A stretch of DNA of 64,000 bases from Aquarana catesbeiana. Its lineage: Eukaryota; Chordata; Amphibia; Anura; Ranidae. Both the position numbers and the translations under genes were made by a program. Positions 33,026 to 44,455 of this stretch are shown one piece after another. Below the pieces are notes generated by a model, which saw only the letters and a program-made list of their open reading frames with translations, had not been told where the DNA came from and searched no databases. Where the stretch lies: contig NC_133334.1 of assembly GCF_042186555.1 (NCBI RefSeq), forward strand, positions 22,717,252-22,781,251, in the 5' to 3' direction. How positions within the stretch are numbered: position 1 is the first letter of the stretch; each line of letters starts with the position of its first letter.

Positions 33026-33706
33026 AGACCTTCATATCACTAGAGGGACCACCAGCAGGGGGAAGGAGGTCCTGATTCCTCCATATAGATCTTTATATCA
33101 CTAGAGGGGTTACCAGCAGGAGGAAGGTGGTCCAGATTCCTCTATATAGGTATTTATATCAGTAGAGGGACCACCAGCAGGGGGAAGGAGGTCCTGATTC
33201 CTCCATATAGATCTTTATATCACTAGAGGGGTCACCAGCAGGAGGAAGGAAGTCCTGATTCCTCTATATAGATATTTATATCACTAGAGGGACCACCAGC
33301 AGGAGGAAGGAGGTCCTGATTCCTCTATATAGATCTTTATATCAATAGAGGGACCACCAGCAGGAGGAAGGAGGTCCTGATTCCTCTATATAGATAGATC
33401 TTTATATCACTAGAGGGGTCACCAGCAGGAGGAAGGGGGTCCTGATTCCTCTATATAGATCTTTATATCAATAGAGGGACCACCAGCAGGAGGAAGGAGG
33501 TCCTGATTCCTCTATATAGATCTTTTTTTCACTAGAAGGGTCACCAGCAGATGGAAGGAGGTCCTGATTCCTCTATATAGTTTTTTTTTACTAGAAGGGT
33601 CACCAGCAGATGGAAGGAGGTCCTGATTTTTATATAAAGATATTTTTATCATTAGAGGGGTCACCAACAGGAGTGAGGAGGTCCTGATTCTTCTATATAG
33701 ATCTTT
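33026..33706 (+). repeat. 69-74 bp minisatellite, about ten copies
   Basis: Units carry ACTAGAGGGACCACCAGCAG, then GGAAGGAGGTCCTGATTCCT, CTATATAGATCTTTATATC. Confidence 0.93.
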
Positions 33707-34135
33707 AGTTAGACTCCCATTTAGAATACTGGGTCTAGTTCTGGAGACCTCACTTACAAAAAGATATCGATGAGTTTGAATGAGTCCCCAAGATGGCCAA
33801 CTGAAATGGTGAAAGGTCTGAGGTATAAAACATATCAGGAGAGACTTCAGGAACTTAATATGTACAGTCTGGAGGAAAGAAGGGAAAGGATGGACATGAC
33901 TGAAGCCTTTGAATACATGAAGAGGGTGAATAAGGTTCAGGAGGGAATTTCAATATGAAGCTCAGATTAAGAACATGGGGAAATGACTGCAAACTGGCAG
34001 GAGGAAAGTTCAAACTAACCTTAGAAAGTATTTTACCGAAAGAATAGTTGATGCTTGGAATAGGCTTCCAGCAGAGGCAGTGAGCCAGTCAACAGTTAAT
34101 ACATTTAAGCATGCTTGCGACAAACAGAGATTGGT
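33706..34135 (+). mobile_element. Non-LTR (CR1-like) reverse transcriptase 3' remnant
   Basis: Reads, with frame breaks, TRLPFRILGLVLETSLTKR-like sequence, then EMVKGLRYKTYQERLQELNM and YSLEERRERMDMTEAFEYMK. It resembles the C-terminal RR.TK.VKGL....YEERL..L.L.SLE.RR.R.D......Y.KG block of CR1-type elements. Degenerate, with several stops. Confidence 0.6.
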
Positions 34136-34235
34136 GGGAAAAAAGTTAAAAAAGCAAAAACAAAAAAACAAAAGTAAAGTGGCAGATGCAATGGACCACT
34201 TAGTCATTTTGTGCCGTCACTCTTCTATGTCTCAC

Positions 34236-34328
34236 CTGAGCCTTGTGCAGTCTCTTCAGCTCTTCCTGTTTGGCTCTCAGTCTGGCATCTCTCTCCATCC
34301 TCCTCTGCTGTTTAGAAGCTGGGGAGTT
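34236..34328 (-). CDS. MICAL2: MICAL2-like exon, start of bMERB coiled coil
   Basis: A 93-nt exon, phase 0 at both ends, with a CTTCTTGCAG acceptor and a CAG/GTGAGA donor. It encodes 31 residues beginning NSPASKQQRRMERDARLRAK and ending LKRLHKAQ. The Arg/Lys/Glu-rich heptad pattern and the KRLHKAQ signature match the first helix of the bMERB (bivalent MICAL/EHBP Rab-binding) domain. The next exon continues directly with TIQRQLQE, the expected continuation in this family. The domain binds Rab8, Rab10, Rab13 and Rab35 in MICAL proteins and takes part in autoinhibition of the monooxygenase. Confidence 0.8.
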
Positions 34329-34814
34329 CTGCAAGAAGAAGGGAAGATGTGGTGGATGCATTAGTTTTCTTTTTTTTTTAGGCTTTTTTCCCCCTCTGTT
34401 TTCACCTGGTGATCTGCCAGTAATACACCCCTTGTATTAGAGCGCCCCCCTACTCTGGATGAAGGGTCACCTTTGGACAGCAGCATTGTCAGTCTGAGAG
34501 GAAGGGAGTGTTAGATGGACTAGCAGATTTAAATACACTAACAAATGGTTTGTCTCATCCCTGTAACTGATACACTCTACCGGAGAGACTTATTGGCTGA
34601 AACACCGAATGAAAATAGAAGAACGGAAGCCTAAAAAAAGAAAACTATTGCAGCCATCACATCTAAGAATTGGTAAGCTGCAATATAATAAATGTTGGCT
34701 TTTGGGTTTAATACCGTTTCAAACTTCAGCTTTAAAGGGTGGCTGTTGTGAGACAAAACATGGAGGCTGCCTCGTATAGTTGCCTGGCTGTCAATCTGGT
34801 CCTCAATACATTAA

Positions 34815-35085
34815 GTCCTAGTTATAAACAATTTGTTGTGCGATTATCTCAACATTCGCAGCTGTCACAAATAATCCCCTTTATGTGTCTAATATTTGTA
34901 TTTCCTATGATCTTTAGCTCCATCTAGTGGCCATAATTCAGTATTTTCCTGATTGTGGTAATACAGAAAAAAAATTCCTCTTTATGGCCACTAGATGGAG
35001 CTGACGATTACAAAAAATAAACATATTAGACACATTATGAGGATTATTCGCGATGGGTGTCATATTTTTTATAACTAGACCCCTA
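34815..35085. mobile_element. Fold-back MITE
   Basis: Outer ends CTAGTTATAAA and TTTATAACTAG. Inner arms include TAGCTCCATCTAGTGGCCAT facing ATGGCCACTAGATGGAGCT, and TGTCTAATAT facing its mirror. Superfamily unknown. Confidence 0.7.
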
Positions 35086-35425
35086 TAAGTCGCTGACCAG
35101 GAATTATGCTGCCTTCATGTAAAAAAAGTTTACATTAAAGCCCCGCTCCAGCGAAGACTTTGAATTTAATTTTCGGATAGAATTCTCGGATAGAGGTTCT
35201 TATTGCTGTCTGCGTCCCCCGAAACACCTTTTACTGCTCACTGGCAGTCAGGGATGGAGGGGCGGTGGGGGTGGGGTAAGAGTAAGTATAAAGTGGTCAT
35301 GCGGCGCGGCTTTCATGAGTTACAGCTACTTTGCCCCCCCCCCCCCCGAGTGGGTCTTATAGAAATGCAGCTTCTAACCAGGTTCAGCAAGATTTTCACG
35401 GTGTCTCCAGGCAGGACAGAAGCTT

Positions 35426-35800
35426 ATAGGAAAAGATTGCCGCTCCAAAAAGCTCCAGACCTTTAGCCCTACCTGCCCTACTATGAACTCGCAGGTGCTG
35501 GCTCTGCACAAACTTGGAAGAAAAAGAAAAGCCCTGAACCGCTGAAGGCATCTTTATTAGTGTAATAAAATCCAATACAGTCACTTCATGTGCGAAAGAA
35601 ACAGGGAAAAGCAACTAACGCGTTTCACACCATATGGTGGTGCTTGATCATCGCTATGATTAAGCACCACCATATGGTGTGAAACGCGTTAGCTGTTTCT
35701 CCCTGTTTCGTTCGCATATGAAGTGACTGTGTTGGATTTTATTACACTAATAAAGATGCCTTCAGCAGTGTGCGGCCGTCCAGGACTTTTCTTTTTCTTC
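35426..35800. mobile_element. Palindromic hammerhead-type insertion
   Basis: A 375-bp insert between 14-bp direct repeats CAGGACAGAAGCTT (35412-35425 and 35801-35814). Most of it is a palindrome centred near 35653.5, with arms running to about 35516 and 35800 and small indels. Each arm has a hammerhead-like core (hairpin CACCAUAUGGUG, GAAACGCGUUAG). It lies in the intron just 3' of the exon at 35908-35993. Confidence 0.82.
35654..35694 (+). ncRNA. Degenerate hammerhead-like core (mirrored at 35613-35653)
   Basis: GCU, AUGAUUA, AGCACCACCAUAUGGUGU, GAAACGCGUUAGC. GCU and AGC can form stem I. The G8-equivalent is U and the C3-equivalent is A, as in the Penelope-like insert at 30.3 kb, suggesting a shared inactive lineage. 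Confidence 0.45.
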
Positions 35801-35907
35801 CAGGACAGAAGCTTCTTTCAAATGCTATTGTGCATTCCTATTGGTCAGTTGCCGAAAACTAGTACCGGGGGGGGGGGGGGGGGGTGGCGGGTTTAGGAAA
35901 GGGTTAC

Positions 35908-35993
35908 CTTAAATGATGAGGAGCTTGCATACGGTAAATCTTCTTCGGAGGAACTTGAGTAATTCTCACTTTTTGCCACTCTGTTTTTCATTT
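35908..35993 (-). CDS. MICAL2: MICAL2-like internal exon, Ser/acidic segment
   Basis: An 86-nt exon with a TTGTTTCAG acceptor and an AAG/GTAACC donor. Two bases complete a split codon, then 28 codons read MKNRVAKSENYSSSSEEDLP and on to YASSSSFK, ending in phase 0. The serine-acidic cluster is typical of a casein-kinase-type phosphorylation patch just upstream of the bMERB domain. It continues in frame into NSPASKQQRR at 34328. The exon sits next to the ribozyme-like insertion at 35426-35800, which lies in the downstream intron and does not touch the splice site. Confidence 0.7.
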
Positions 35994-36405
35994 CTGAAAC
36001 AATAAAAAAAAATAAAAATGTAATTGTCAGTTTAGACGCGGAATGGATTTCGGAACACCTGGCACCGGCTGCCGTACATCTCCACCATCCTGGGCCCTAG
36101 GGGCTGTTTTATGCCTGGCTCCCGTCCAGGCCCCCGGGGGCCCCCCGTTCCTGACAATCCCGGCTCTGTGTGTATCTGAGACACGGCAGACAAGGCGCTG
36201 GCGCGGTTGTATCTGTAAACAGCAATTAGCCGGGGTGACAGCGCATAATTGCACTTAAGGGCTCCGTCTCCAATTAAAAATGGATGTTTCAAGGTTTGCG
36301 ATGTATACGTATTTTTTTATTTTAATAAATGATGGCGGAACGCTCGCCAGCTCTTAGAAAAATTAGTCTTCCGAGTCTTTTTGCGTCTGGAACGCGGCCC
36401 GCTAC

Positions 36406-36447
36406 GCGACATCTGTTCAGTGTCCTGGGCCTGTGGCGTCAGGGTGT
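36406..36447 (-). CDS. MICAL2: Probable MICAL2-like short exon; 3' boundary uncertain
   Basis: The acceptor GTGTTTTAG is followed by two bases that complete an Asp codon with the G left by the 40546 exon, then TLTPQAQDTEQMS. The phase requirement (one base out) is met only by the weak donor C/GTAGCG at 36405, giving a 42-nt exon, or by an even weaker C/GTTCCA at 36395-36394. The frame stays open beyond both, through a basic stretch SRSGPRSRRKKTRKTNFSK, to a TAA at about 36317 that overlaps an AATAAA-like string. So this may instead be an alternative last exon of a truncated isoform. Start boundary moderately sure; end boundary not. Confidence 0.4.
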
Positions 36448-36984
36448 CTAAAACACAAATACACTTTGTGAATAACATACTGGAAAGGACATGGGGGGCA
36501 CTGTGGTCATACGCAGCCAATCAGAATTCAGCTAATGCAGCAAGACCTATGAAAGGTTATTTATGATTGGTGTAGGATGCACTGTATCTCTCTAGCTCAT
36601 TATTTACCAAAAAAAAAAAAAATCTTACTTTAGGATGCTGCTCTTTTCTGCTCAGATCCTTCTCAGTTTTTTGATGAAGAGCCATTCTTCATTATAACTG
36701 TTCATGAAATCCTACAGTGCATGGCTTCAGCAACCATAAAGTGTGCGCGGGATTGGTGGCAGTTAAATCCCAACGCCAGAGGAAGGACGGGATAGAGCCA
36801 CTGTTAGGTTTTTATTGCTGTCTGTTTCCTTGTTGGGCAAATTGTTCCAGTGACAGCGATCGTCAGGGTGTCCCCGGGACATGAAATAAGGCAGCGTGTA
36901 CCCACCGAGCAAAAGCAAACCTGAAAAGGCATCTAATCCCTTCCCTGTCCAAGGGTTGGAGTATAAAAGACAAACAAAGATATA

Positions 36985-37033
36985 CTAGACTAGAAAAATA
37001 GCAAAAGACAGATAGATAGACAGACAGAGAGAC

Positions 37034-37121
<88 letters not shown>

Positions 37122-37123
37122 GA

Positions 37124-37199
<76 letters not shown>

Positions 37200-37262
37200 A
37201 AATCACAGAGAAAGAGATATATAGAGATAGAAAGATAGATAGAAAAGAAAGAAAGAAAGAAA

Positions 37263-37358
<96 letters not shown>

Positions 37359-37421
37359 AAATCACAGAGAAAGAGATATATAGAGATAGAAAGATAGATA
37401 GAAAAGAAAGAAAGAAAGAAA

Positions 37422-37497
<76 letters not shown>

Positions 37498-37526
37498 AAA
37501 TCACAGAGAAAGAGATATATAGAGAT

Positions 37527-37600
<74 letters not shown>

Positions 37601-37660
37601 TCACAGAGAAAGAGATATATAGAGATAGAAAGATAGATAGAAAAGAAAGAAAGAAAGAAA

Positions 37661-37752
<92 letters not shown>

Positions 37753-37815
37753 AAATCACAGAGAAAGAGATATATAGAGATAGAAAGATAGATAGAAAAG
37801 AAAGAAAGAAAGAAA

Positions 37816-37895
<80 letters not shown>

Positions 37896-37924
37896 AAATC
37901 ACAGAGAAAGAGATATATAGAGAT

Positions 37925-37979
<55 letters not shown>

Positions 37980-38076
37980 AAAACAGAAAGAAAAACAGAA
38001 ATAGAAAATATAAACAGAAGAAAGAAATAGAAAATATAAAAAGAAAGAAAGAAAGAAAAAGAAAGAAAGAAAAAAA

Positions 38077-38128
<52 letters not shown>

Positions 38129-38177
38129 AAAACAGAAATAGAAAATATAAACAGAAGAAAGAAATAGAAAATATAAA

Positions 38178-38245
<68 letters not shown>

Positions 38246-38301
38246 GAAAATACAGAAAGAAAGAAGAAAAATTTAGATAGATATATAGAAAGAAAGAAAG
38301 A

Positions 38302-38379
<78 letters not shown>

Positions 38380-38458
38380 CGATAGATAGAAAGAAAAAAG
38401 AAATAGAAAATAAAAAAAGATAGGATAGATAGATGAAAGAAAGAATGAATATAAATAG

Positions 38459-38540
<82 letters not shown>

Positions 38541-38810
38541 ATTGATTTATATATAAAATAAAGAAGGAAAGAAATAGAAAATATAAAGAAAATAGTTTAA
38601 ATAGATAGATTGATGATAGATATAAATATAGAAGAGAAAGAAAGAAGGAATTAAATAATAGATAAATAATAAAGATATAGATAGATAGAAATAGATATAG
38701 TTATATAATAAAAAATAATAAATACATATTAGTTAGATAGATAGACAGACATAAAATAAATAGAGATAGATTGATGGAAATAGATATATAAAAGAAAGGA
38801 AGAGAAATTG
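36985..38810 (+). repeat. GATA/GAAA compound microsatellite
   Basis: (GATA)n and (GAAA)n runs, with a repeated spacer AAATCACAGAGAAAGAGATA that recurs at about 37200, 37360, 37499, 37601, 37753 and 37897, so the array also has higher-order structure. Later parts (38400-38810) are degenerate. The ORFs are repeat translations. Confidence 0.96.
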
Positions 38811-38829
38811 ATAGAAATAGATCCCGGTA

Positions 38830-39330
38830 ACACTTGGTAATAAATAATAATGATCATTAACACAGTCAGTTACCATAGAAGCCATTTACAAATCGTTTTA
38901 TCTCTTTTACCGCCGTGGAATATTCCGACATCTCGATGCCCTTTTACTTGCACATGTAAATAATAGTCTGTAGCGGCGAGGTCTGCGGGGCAAGGCCGCT
39001 GCACATTGTTTTAGAAGCACTTAGCTTAACAATGTCGGTTTGCAGAAAGGAGAAGTTATTAATTGTTTATCACAATATACAGACACAGACACCTCCTGAC
39101 ACCCATCATCCGCCGAGATAGGACTGGAGCGCTTACAAAGCGCACTAATGCCCCCATTAATGTGCCGCTTATGGAGGACTAGCGGAAATCAAGGGCACCG
39201 ATAGGGAACACACGTGTAACTGGCCAGTACGGGCCAAGGTCCACAACGAGAACTCAATGTTTCCAAATGTTTTTTACAAGAAGCGCTGGTGATAAATACA
39301 AATCTCGTTGATTGAACAGCTTTGGCACAG
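38830..39330. other. Repeat-poor intron, candidate conserved element
   Basis: Balanced sequence directly after a microsatellite, with CACTTAGCTTAACAATGTCG and GAAGTTATTAATTGTTTATC. No ORF. Conserved non-coding function is a guess from composition. Confidence 0.3.
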
Positions 39331-39839
39331 AACACTTGAAATAGATTGATCACCTGGACGGGAGGAGGGCCAGTTGGGGGAGGTAGGCAGGAAATTTGAT
39401 ATTTACCTGATTAAAAAGAAAGCAGAAATATAACAAAATAAAAGCGAATAGCATTAAAATACAGAATAAAAAAGCAGCTTCTGTTGCAATATTCACTTTC
39501 AATCCTGAGTTCTTCTTCTGTCCTCATTCTGATGGCCAACAAAAGTCTTCTCTCATCCCGGACCAGCCCCCAACCTGTGACTGAACTGTGAAAGAAGAAG
39601 CAGCACAGTGATGAGCTCACCTCTCTGTCTCTCTGCTCTCTCCTCCTATCAGTATGCTCCTTGTCAGAGCACACAAACTGATTGGCTCATTGTGCTGCTT
39701 CTTCCTCTCACACTCCAGACCTGTCCCATTAAAAAAATTCCTTCACTTTCTGTCCCCTCCTGTCACAGAGACATAAGACGAATTGAGGAGAAATCCCCTT
39801 GTTGTCCCCAGGGATTAAAAAGGTTTAAGGGTCATACTT

Positions 39840-40010
39840 TTCGGTTTTATATAGAATGGGGGAAGGGCGGGTATTACACTTGCCTGGAAGTTACAGTTGT
39901 CACCAAAACAGGCGGTGAGGGAAAATTGCCCAATGGGGGACACCTGTTCTGGTAACAATCCTAACTTCCAGGCAATGTCACCCCCCCCCCATTCTATATA
40001 AAGCCCATGG
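39840..40010. repeat. Inverted repeat (fold-back)
   Basis: TTTATATAGAATGGGGG at 39844 faces CCCCCATTCTATATAAA near 40005. TTGCCTGGAAGTTA faces TAACTTCCAGGCAA. Unclassified. Confidence 0.7.
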
Positions 40011-40191
40011 AAAATATGGGGTACTGAAACTTGTTGCCGAAATACGGGCACACGCAATTTTAAGCCTCGACATGTTGAGTATCTATTTACTTGGCACAAC
40101 CTCATCTTTTACATTTTAAGAAAATCGGGTAATATATTGCATATAGAATATATTATATAGATTGGAGCTATCACTATTTTATCCTCTAGGG

Positions 40192-40325
40192 CAGTGATGG
40201 AGAACCTTGACACCCCAGATGTTTTGGAACTACATTTCCCATGCTCAACTACTCTGCAGAGTGCATGGGCATCATGGGAAATGTAGTTCCAAAACATCTG
40301 GGGGTGCCAAGGTTCGCCATCACTG
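40192..40325. mobile_element. hAT-like MITE, copy 2
   Basis: A 134-bp palindromic element beginning CAGTGATGGAGAACCTTGAC and ending GGTTCGCCATCACTG. It is related to 25818-25954. Flanking 8-mers CTCTAGGG and CTCTGATG match at 5 of 8 positions, so the target duplication has decayed. Confidence 0.75.
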
Positions 40326-40545
40326 CTCTGATGTATCTGCTTTCGGAAAATATATCATGTATGGGGGTTTTAACAAATTTTCAGGCCAAAAATTATTTTT
40401 TTTTAAAAGTGTCCAAAAAAAATGCAAAAATGGCCCTGGCGCTGAAAGTCTACTTTCAATTTAAAATATATTCGGTATTTTTTAGTCTTAAAAATAATAA
40501 ATGCATATGTCACAAAGCTGTACATTCCCTCTAACATTCACTCAC

Positions 40546-41596
40546 CTGGGTGAGGAATAGAAAGCAGACTTGAAGCTGCCACTGAACTGGCCCGGGGTCT
40601 CTCCTCCGCTTCTTTTTCGTTTGCCTTCCTCCTAATGGCCCATGGAACATACCAAGAGTCATTGGAAAATGCACTTGAAGGATTTTCGGAGGGCCTGGTG
40701 ATCGACCTCAAAGATGAAAAAATTGAGTCTTTCCTGTTCCGGAAAGGATTATCTGAAAAAGCGCTGGTTTGGTGGTTCTCTTTGAGGGTGAACCTCTCCA
40801 ACATTTTCGGCATGTCCTCCACTTTAGAAGAAATGTTGGATCTCTGAGAAGAATTCCAAGACGGACCCTCTTTAGACGTTCTGAAATCACCTCGAGGTGT
40901 GGAAGAGCGGTAAGACAAAAAGTTCATTTCGGTATCATTAAGGTCGGTCTGGGTGTCTGAATTGCTAAAGCTACTTCTGAAAAACGTACTGGGAATATCA
41001 AAATAATTTGTCGGCAATGCCGGCTTGGGTTTAGCAGCTGGTTTTGGACTCTCAGAAGTAGAGCCGACCGAACGCAAGAAGGACCTTTTTATGGCGTTAG
41101 ACAAGATGGAAAATGCCGACTTTGGCTTGCTCTCTGCCTCCCCTCCTGGGTTGTGGTTGACATAGGAGGGCTGCTCATGCACGTTTTTGGTTTGCCTGGG
41201 GTTGGCTGAATTCCAGTCTAGAAGGTTTGATTTTTCCTCATTGGAAAGGACTAACTTTTTTAACGTTGGGTTTGCCAGCTTGTTTAGCTCATGACCTTGC
41301 AGGTCTAGCTTGTTCCTTTCATCCTTTCGCTCTTCTTTTTTAAAAACATCACAGTGGTCGGTGAAATACTCCGAAGGGTTCTCCAATGGGTTGTTGGAAT
41401 ACTGATAAGTGGAATTTGGATACAAAGTCCTAGGTGCCCCATAGTCACTGTGTTTTGGGGCCACATGGTTGCTGGACAAAGCTTTGTAATGAGGAACATA
41501 AGACGGTATGTCTGGGTAATCCTCCTCGGGAGCTTTATAACTCTGGCCAGCAAGGTGAGGCTGGGTGAAATGTTCTGGAGTATTGTTGTTAAACAC
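40546..41596 (-). CDS. MICAL2: MICAL2-like large linker exon (about 350 codons)
   Basis: A 1051-nt exon, open throughout on the minus strand, with a TTACACAG acceptor and a perfect CAG/GTGAGT donor. It begins in phase 0 with VFNNNTPEHF and ends SSLLSIPHP plus one base. The composition (Ser, Pro, Asn, Lys, Arg rich; few hydrophobics) is that of a long disordered linker. A short ordered-looking segment at about residues 165-185, KSAFSILSNAIKRSF, resembles the KSP-x-L-IANAI(R/K)RS motif seen in MICAL linkers, which is part of why I favour MICAL2. Several PxxP stretches follow (PKPAAKPKPALP). The predicted ORF extends 14 residues upstream of the acceptor into intron; those residues should not be counted. 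The acceptor lies about 90 bp downstream (in gene sense) of a 2.2-kb polypyrimidine tract in the transcript. Confidence 0.8.
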
Positions 41597-41684
41597 CTGT
41601 GTAAGAAAGACAGTTAAATACCAATATGAGCACAGCACTACGAGTATTAAAATGGCCTCCTACATCATTATACTCTACAAGGAG

Positions 41685-43925
41685 GAAAAGAAGGAGAAGA
41701 TGGAGAAGGAAAATGAGAAGAAGGAGGAGGAGAAGGAGGAGGAGGAGAAGGAGAAGGAGAAGAAGGACAAGGAGAAGAAGGACAAGGACTAGGAGAAGAA
41801 GGACAAGGAAAAGGAGAAGGAGGAGGAGAAGAAGAAGGGTGAGAAGGAGGAGAAGAAAGAGAAGGAAAAGTAGAAGAATGAAAAGAGAAAAAGGCGAAGA
41901 AGGAGGAGAAGGAGAAGAAGGACAAGAAGGAGGAGAAGAAGAAGAAGAAAGCGAAGAAGACAAAAAAGGAGGAGAAGAAGGCAAAGTAGAAGAAGGAGAA
42001 GAAGAAGGGGAATTAGGAGAAGAGAGTGAAGCAGAAGAAGAAGAAAGAGTATGATGAGAGGGAGAAGGAGAAGAAGGACAAGATTGAGAAAGGGAAAAAG
42101 GAGGAGGAAAAGAGAAGAAAGAAAAAGAGAAGAATGAGGAGAAGAAAGAAAAGGAGATGGAGAAAGAGGAGAAGGAGAACGAAAAGGAGAAGGAGAAAGA
42201 AAGAGCAGGAGGAGAAGAAGGAGAAAAAGGAGCAGAAGGAGAAAAAGGAGAAGAAGAAGGAAAAGAAGGAGGAGAAGGAGAAGGAAAAGAAGGAGAGGAG
42301 GAGAAGGGGAGGGAGAAGGAGGAAAAGTAGTGGGAGAAGGAAAAGAAGAAGGAGAGGGAGAAGGAGAAGAAAGAGAAGGAAAAGTAGAAGAATGAAAAAA
42401 AGGAGGAGAAGAAGGAAGAGAAATAGGCAAAGAAGGAGAAAAAGGACAAGAAGAAGAAGAAGAAGAAAGCGAAGAAGGCGAAGGAGAAGGACAAGAAGAA
42501 GGGGAATTAGGAGGAGAGAGTGAAGCAGAAGGAGAAGAAAGAGAATGATGAGAGGGAGAAGGAGAACAAGGACAAGAAGGAGAAAAGGAAAAAGGAGGAG
42601 GAAAAGTAGAAGACAGAAAAGGAGAAGGAGGAGAAGAAGGAAAAGCAGTAGAAGTAGAAAGAGGAGAAGGAGAACGAAAAGGAGAAGGAGAAAGAAAGAG
42701 CAGGAGGAGAAGAAGGAGAAAAAGGAGCAGAAGGAGAAAAAGGAGAGGGAGAAGAAGGAGAAGAAGAAGGAAAAGAAGGAGGGGAGGGAGAAGGAGGAAA
42801 AGTAGAGGGAGAAGGAAAAGTAGAAGAATGAAAAAAAAGGAGGAGACGAAGGAAGAGAAAAAGGCGAAGAAGGAGGAGAAGGAGAAGAAGGACAAGAAGG
42901 AGGAACAGAAGGAGAAGAAGAAAGCGAAGAAGGCGAAGAATGAGGAGAAGAAGGCGAAGTAGGAGAAGAAGGACAAGAAGAAGGGGAATTATGAGGAGAG
43001 AGTGAAGCAGAAGCAGAAGAAAGAGAATGATGAGAGGGAGAAGGAGAAGAAGGAAAAGAAGGAGAAAGGGAAAAAGGAGGAGGAAAAGTAGAAGAAAGAA
43101 AAGGAGAAGAAGGAGGAGAAGAAGGAAAAGGAGAAAGAGGAGAAGGAGAACGAAAAGGAGAAGGAGAAAGAAAGAGCAGGAGGAGAAGGAGAAAAAGGAG
43201 AAGGAGAAGAAGGAGAAGAAGAAGGAAAAGAAGGAGGAGAAGGAGAAGGAAAAGAAGGAGAGGAGGAGAAGGGGAGGGAGAACGAGAAAAAGTAGAGGGA
43301 GAAGGAAAAGAAGAAGGAACGGGAGAAGGAGAAGAAAGAGAAGGAAAAGTAGAAGAATTAAAAAAAAGGAGGAGAAGAAGGAAGAGAAAAAGGCCAAAAA
43401 AGGGGAGAAAGAGAAGAAGGACAAGAAGGATGAGAAGAAGGAGAAGAAGAAAGCGAAGAAGGCGAAGGAGGAGAAGAAGGCGAAGAAGGAGAAGGACAAG
43501 AAGAAGGGGAATTAGGAGGAGAGAGTGAAACAGAAGGAGAAGAAAGAGAATGATGAGAGGGAGAAGGTAAAGAAGGACAAGAAGGAGAAAGGTAAAAAGG
43601 AGGAGGAAAAGTAGAAGAAAGAAAAGGAGAAGACGGAGGAGAAGAAGGAAAAGGAGAAGAAGGAGAAAGAGGAGAAGGAGAACGAAAAGGAGGAGAAAGA
43701 AAGAGCAGGAGGAGAAGAAGGAGAAGAAGGAGGAGAAGGAGAAGAAGAAAAAGAAGGAGAGGAGGAGAAGGGGAGGGAGAAGGAGGAAAAGTAGAGGGAG
43801 AAGGAAAAGAAGGAGAGGGAGAAGAAGTAGAAGGAGAACAAAAAGTAGAAGAAGGGAAAAAAAAGGAGGAGTAGAAGGACAAGAAGGAAAAAAGGAGAAG
43901 AAGGCGGAGAAGAAGGAGAAGGAAC
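41685..43925 (+). repeat. 2.2-kb purine-rich GGA/GAA tract
   Basis: Almost purely purine on the plus strand, with irregular GAAGGAGAAG units and larger duplications. For example, AGAGTGAAGCAGAAG followed by GAATGATGAGAGGGAGAAGG recurs near 42030, 42520, 43005 and 43520. In the transcript of the MICAL2-like gene it is a polypyrimidine tract. ORFs of up to 643 residues (Leu/Ser/Phe or Arg/Lys/Glu) are not genes. Confidence 0.96.
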
Positions 43926-44192
43926 TTTTATTTTTATGGTTCAAAAGGTGTTAAGTATATGTGGATTTCCTCAGTCTCCTCCTATTGATCAGGCTGCAAC
44001 ATTTTAGCTTTATATCAAGCCACAAGGTGAAAGGCTGAAGCAGGGGCTAATCTGTGTCAGAAAATTGTGAGCACAGTCAAGAACTGCACAGGCAGTGACC
44101 AAATATGAGTAGCCGTGGTTATTTTTATATCACCCCTACTCTTCATTGATCACTTTATAAAAGGTATATCCCTCTATGCCCCTCTCACTTAC

Positions 44193-44275
44193 CTCATCGT
44201 CTGGAGAACTGAGAGCAGTGGGAGAGCCGTCTCTTGCCACATGAGAAGATCTTCGACCGATTAGAAGTGGGAAAG
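44193..44275 (-). CDS. MICAL2: MICAL2-like internal exon, Ser-rich linker
   Basis: An 83-nt exon with a TTTTTTTAG acceptor and a strong GAG/GTAAGT donor. It starts with two bases of a split codon and ends in phase 0, encoding 27 residues that include FPLLIGRRSSHVARDG and end TALSSPDDE. The other two frames contain stops, one near the start and one near the end, which fixes the reading. It splices directly to the GTG (Val) that opens the large exon at 41596. The content (Arg/Ser cluster followed by Ser-Pro-Asp-Asp-Glu) looks like disordered, phosphorylatable linker. The 2.2-kb purine-rich tract lies in the intron between this exon and the next. Confidence 0.62.
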
Positions 44276-44455
44276 CTAAAAAAAGATAAATAAAGGTGAG
44301 TACATGGCTGCCTTTTCAAAAATCCCATATACAGTAAAAAAAAGCACAGAACCACGTATATAAATATAAGGAGCTTTCCTTTTAAGTGCTTAAATCTGAC
44401 CTCCGGCCTCCCCTTCAGTCTTGCACAGCTGTACCGGCTTACTGTCTGTTTTGGC

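Noticed and set aside
36027..36292. ORFs next to the 36.4-kb exon
   Set aside because: No splice sites or homology pattern; more likely conserved non-coding or chance.
41589..43944. ORFs of up to 643 residues (Leu/Phe/Ser or Arg/Lys/Glu)
   Set aside because: Simple GGA/GAA tract; composition explains the absence of stops.
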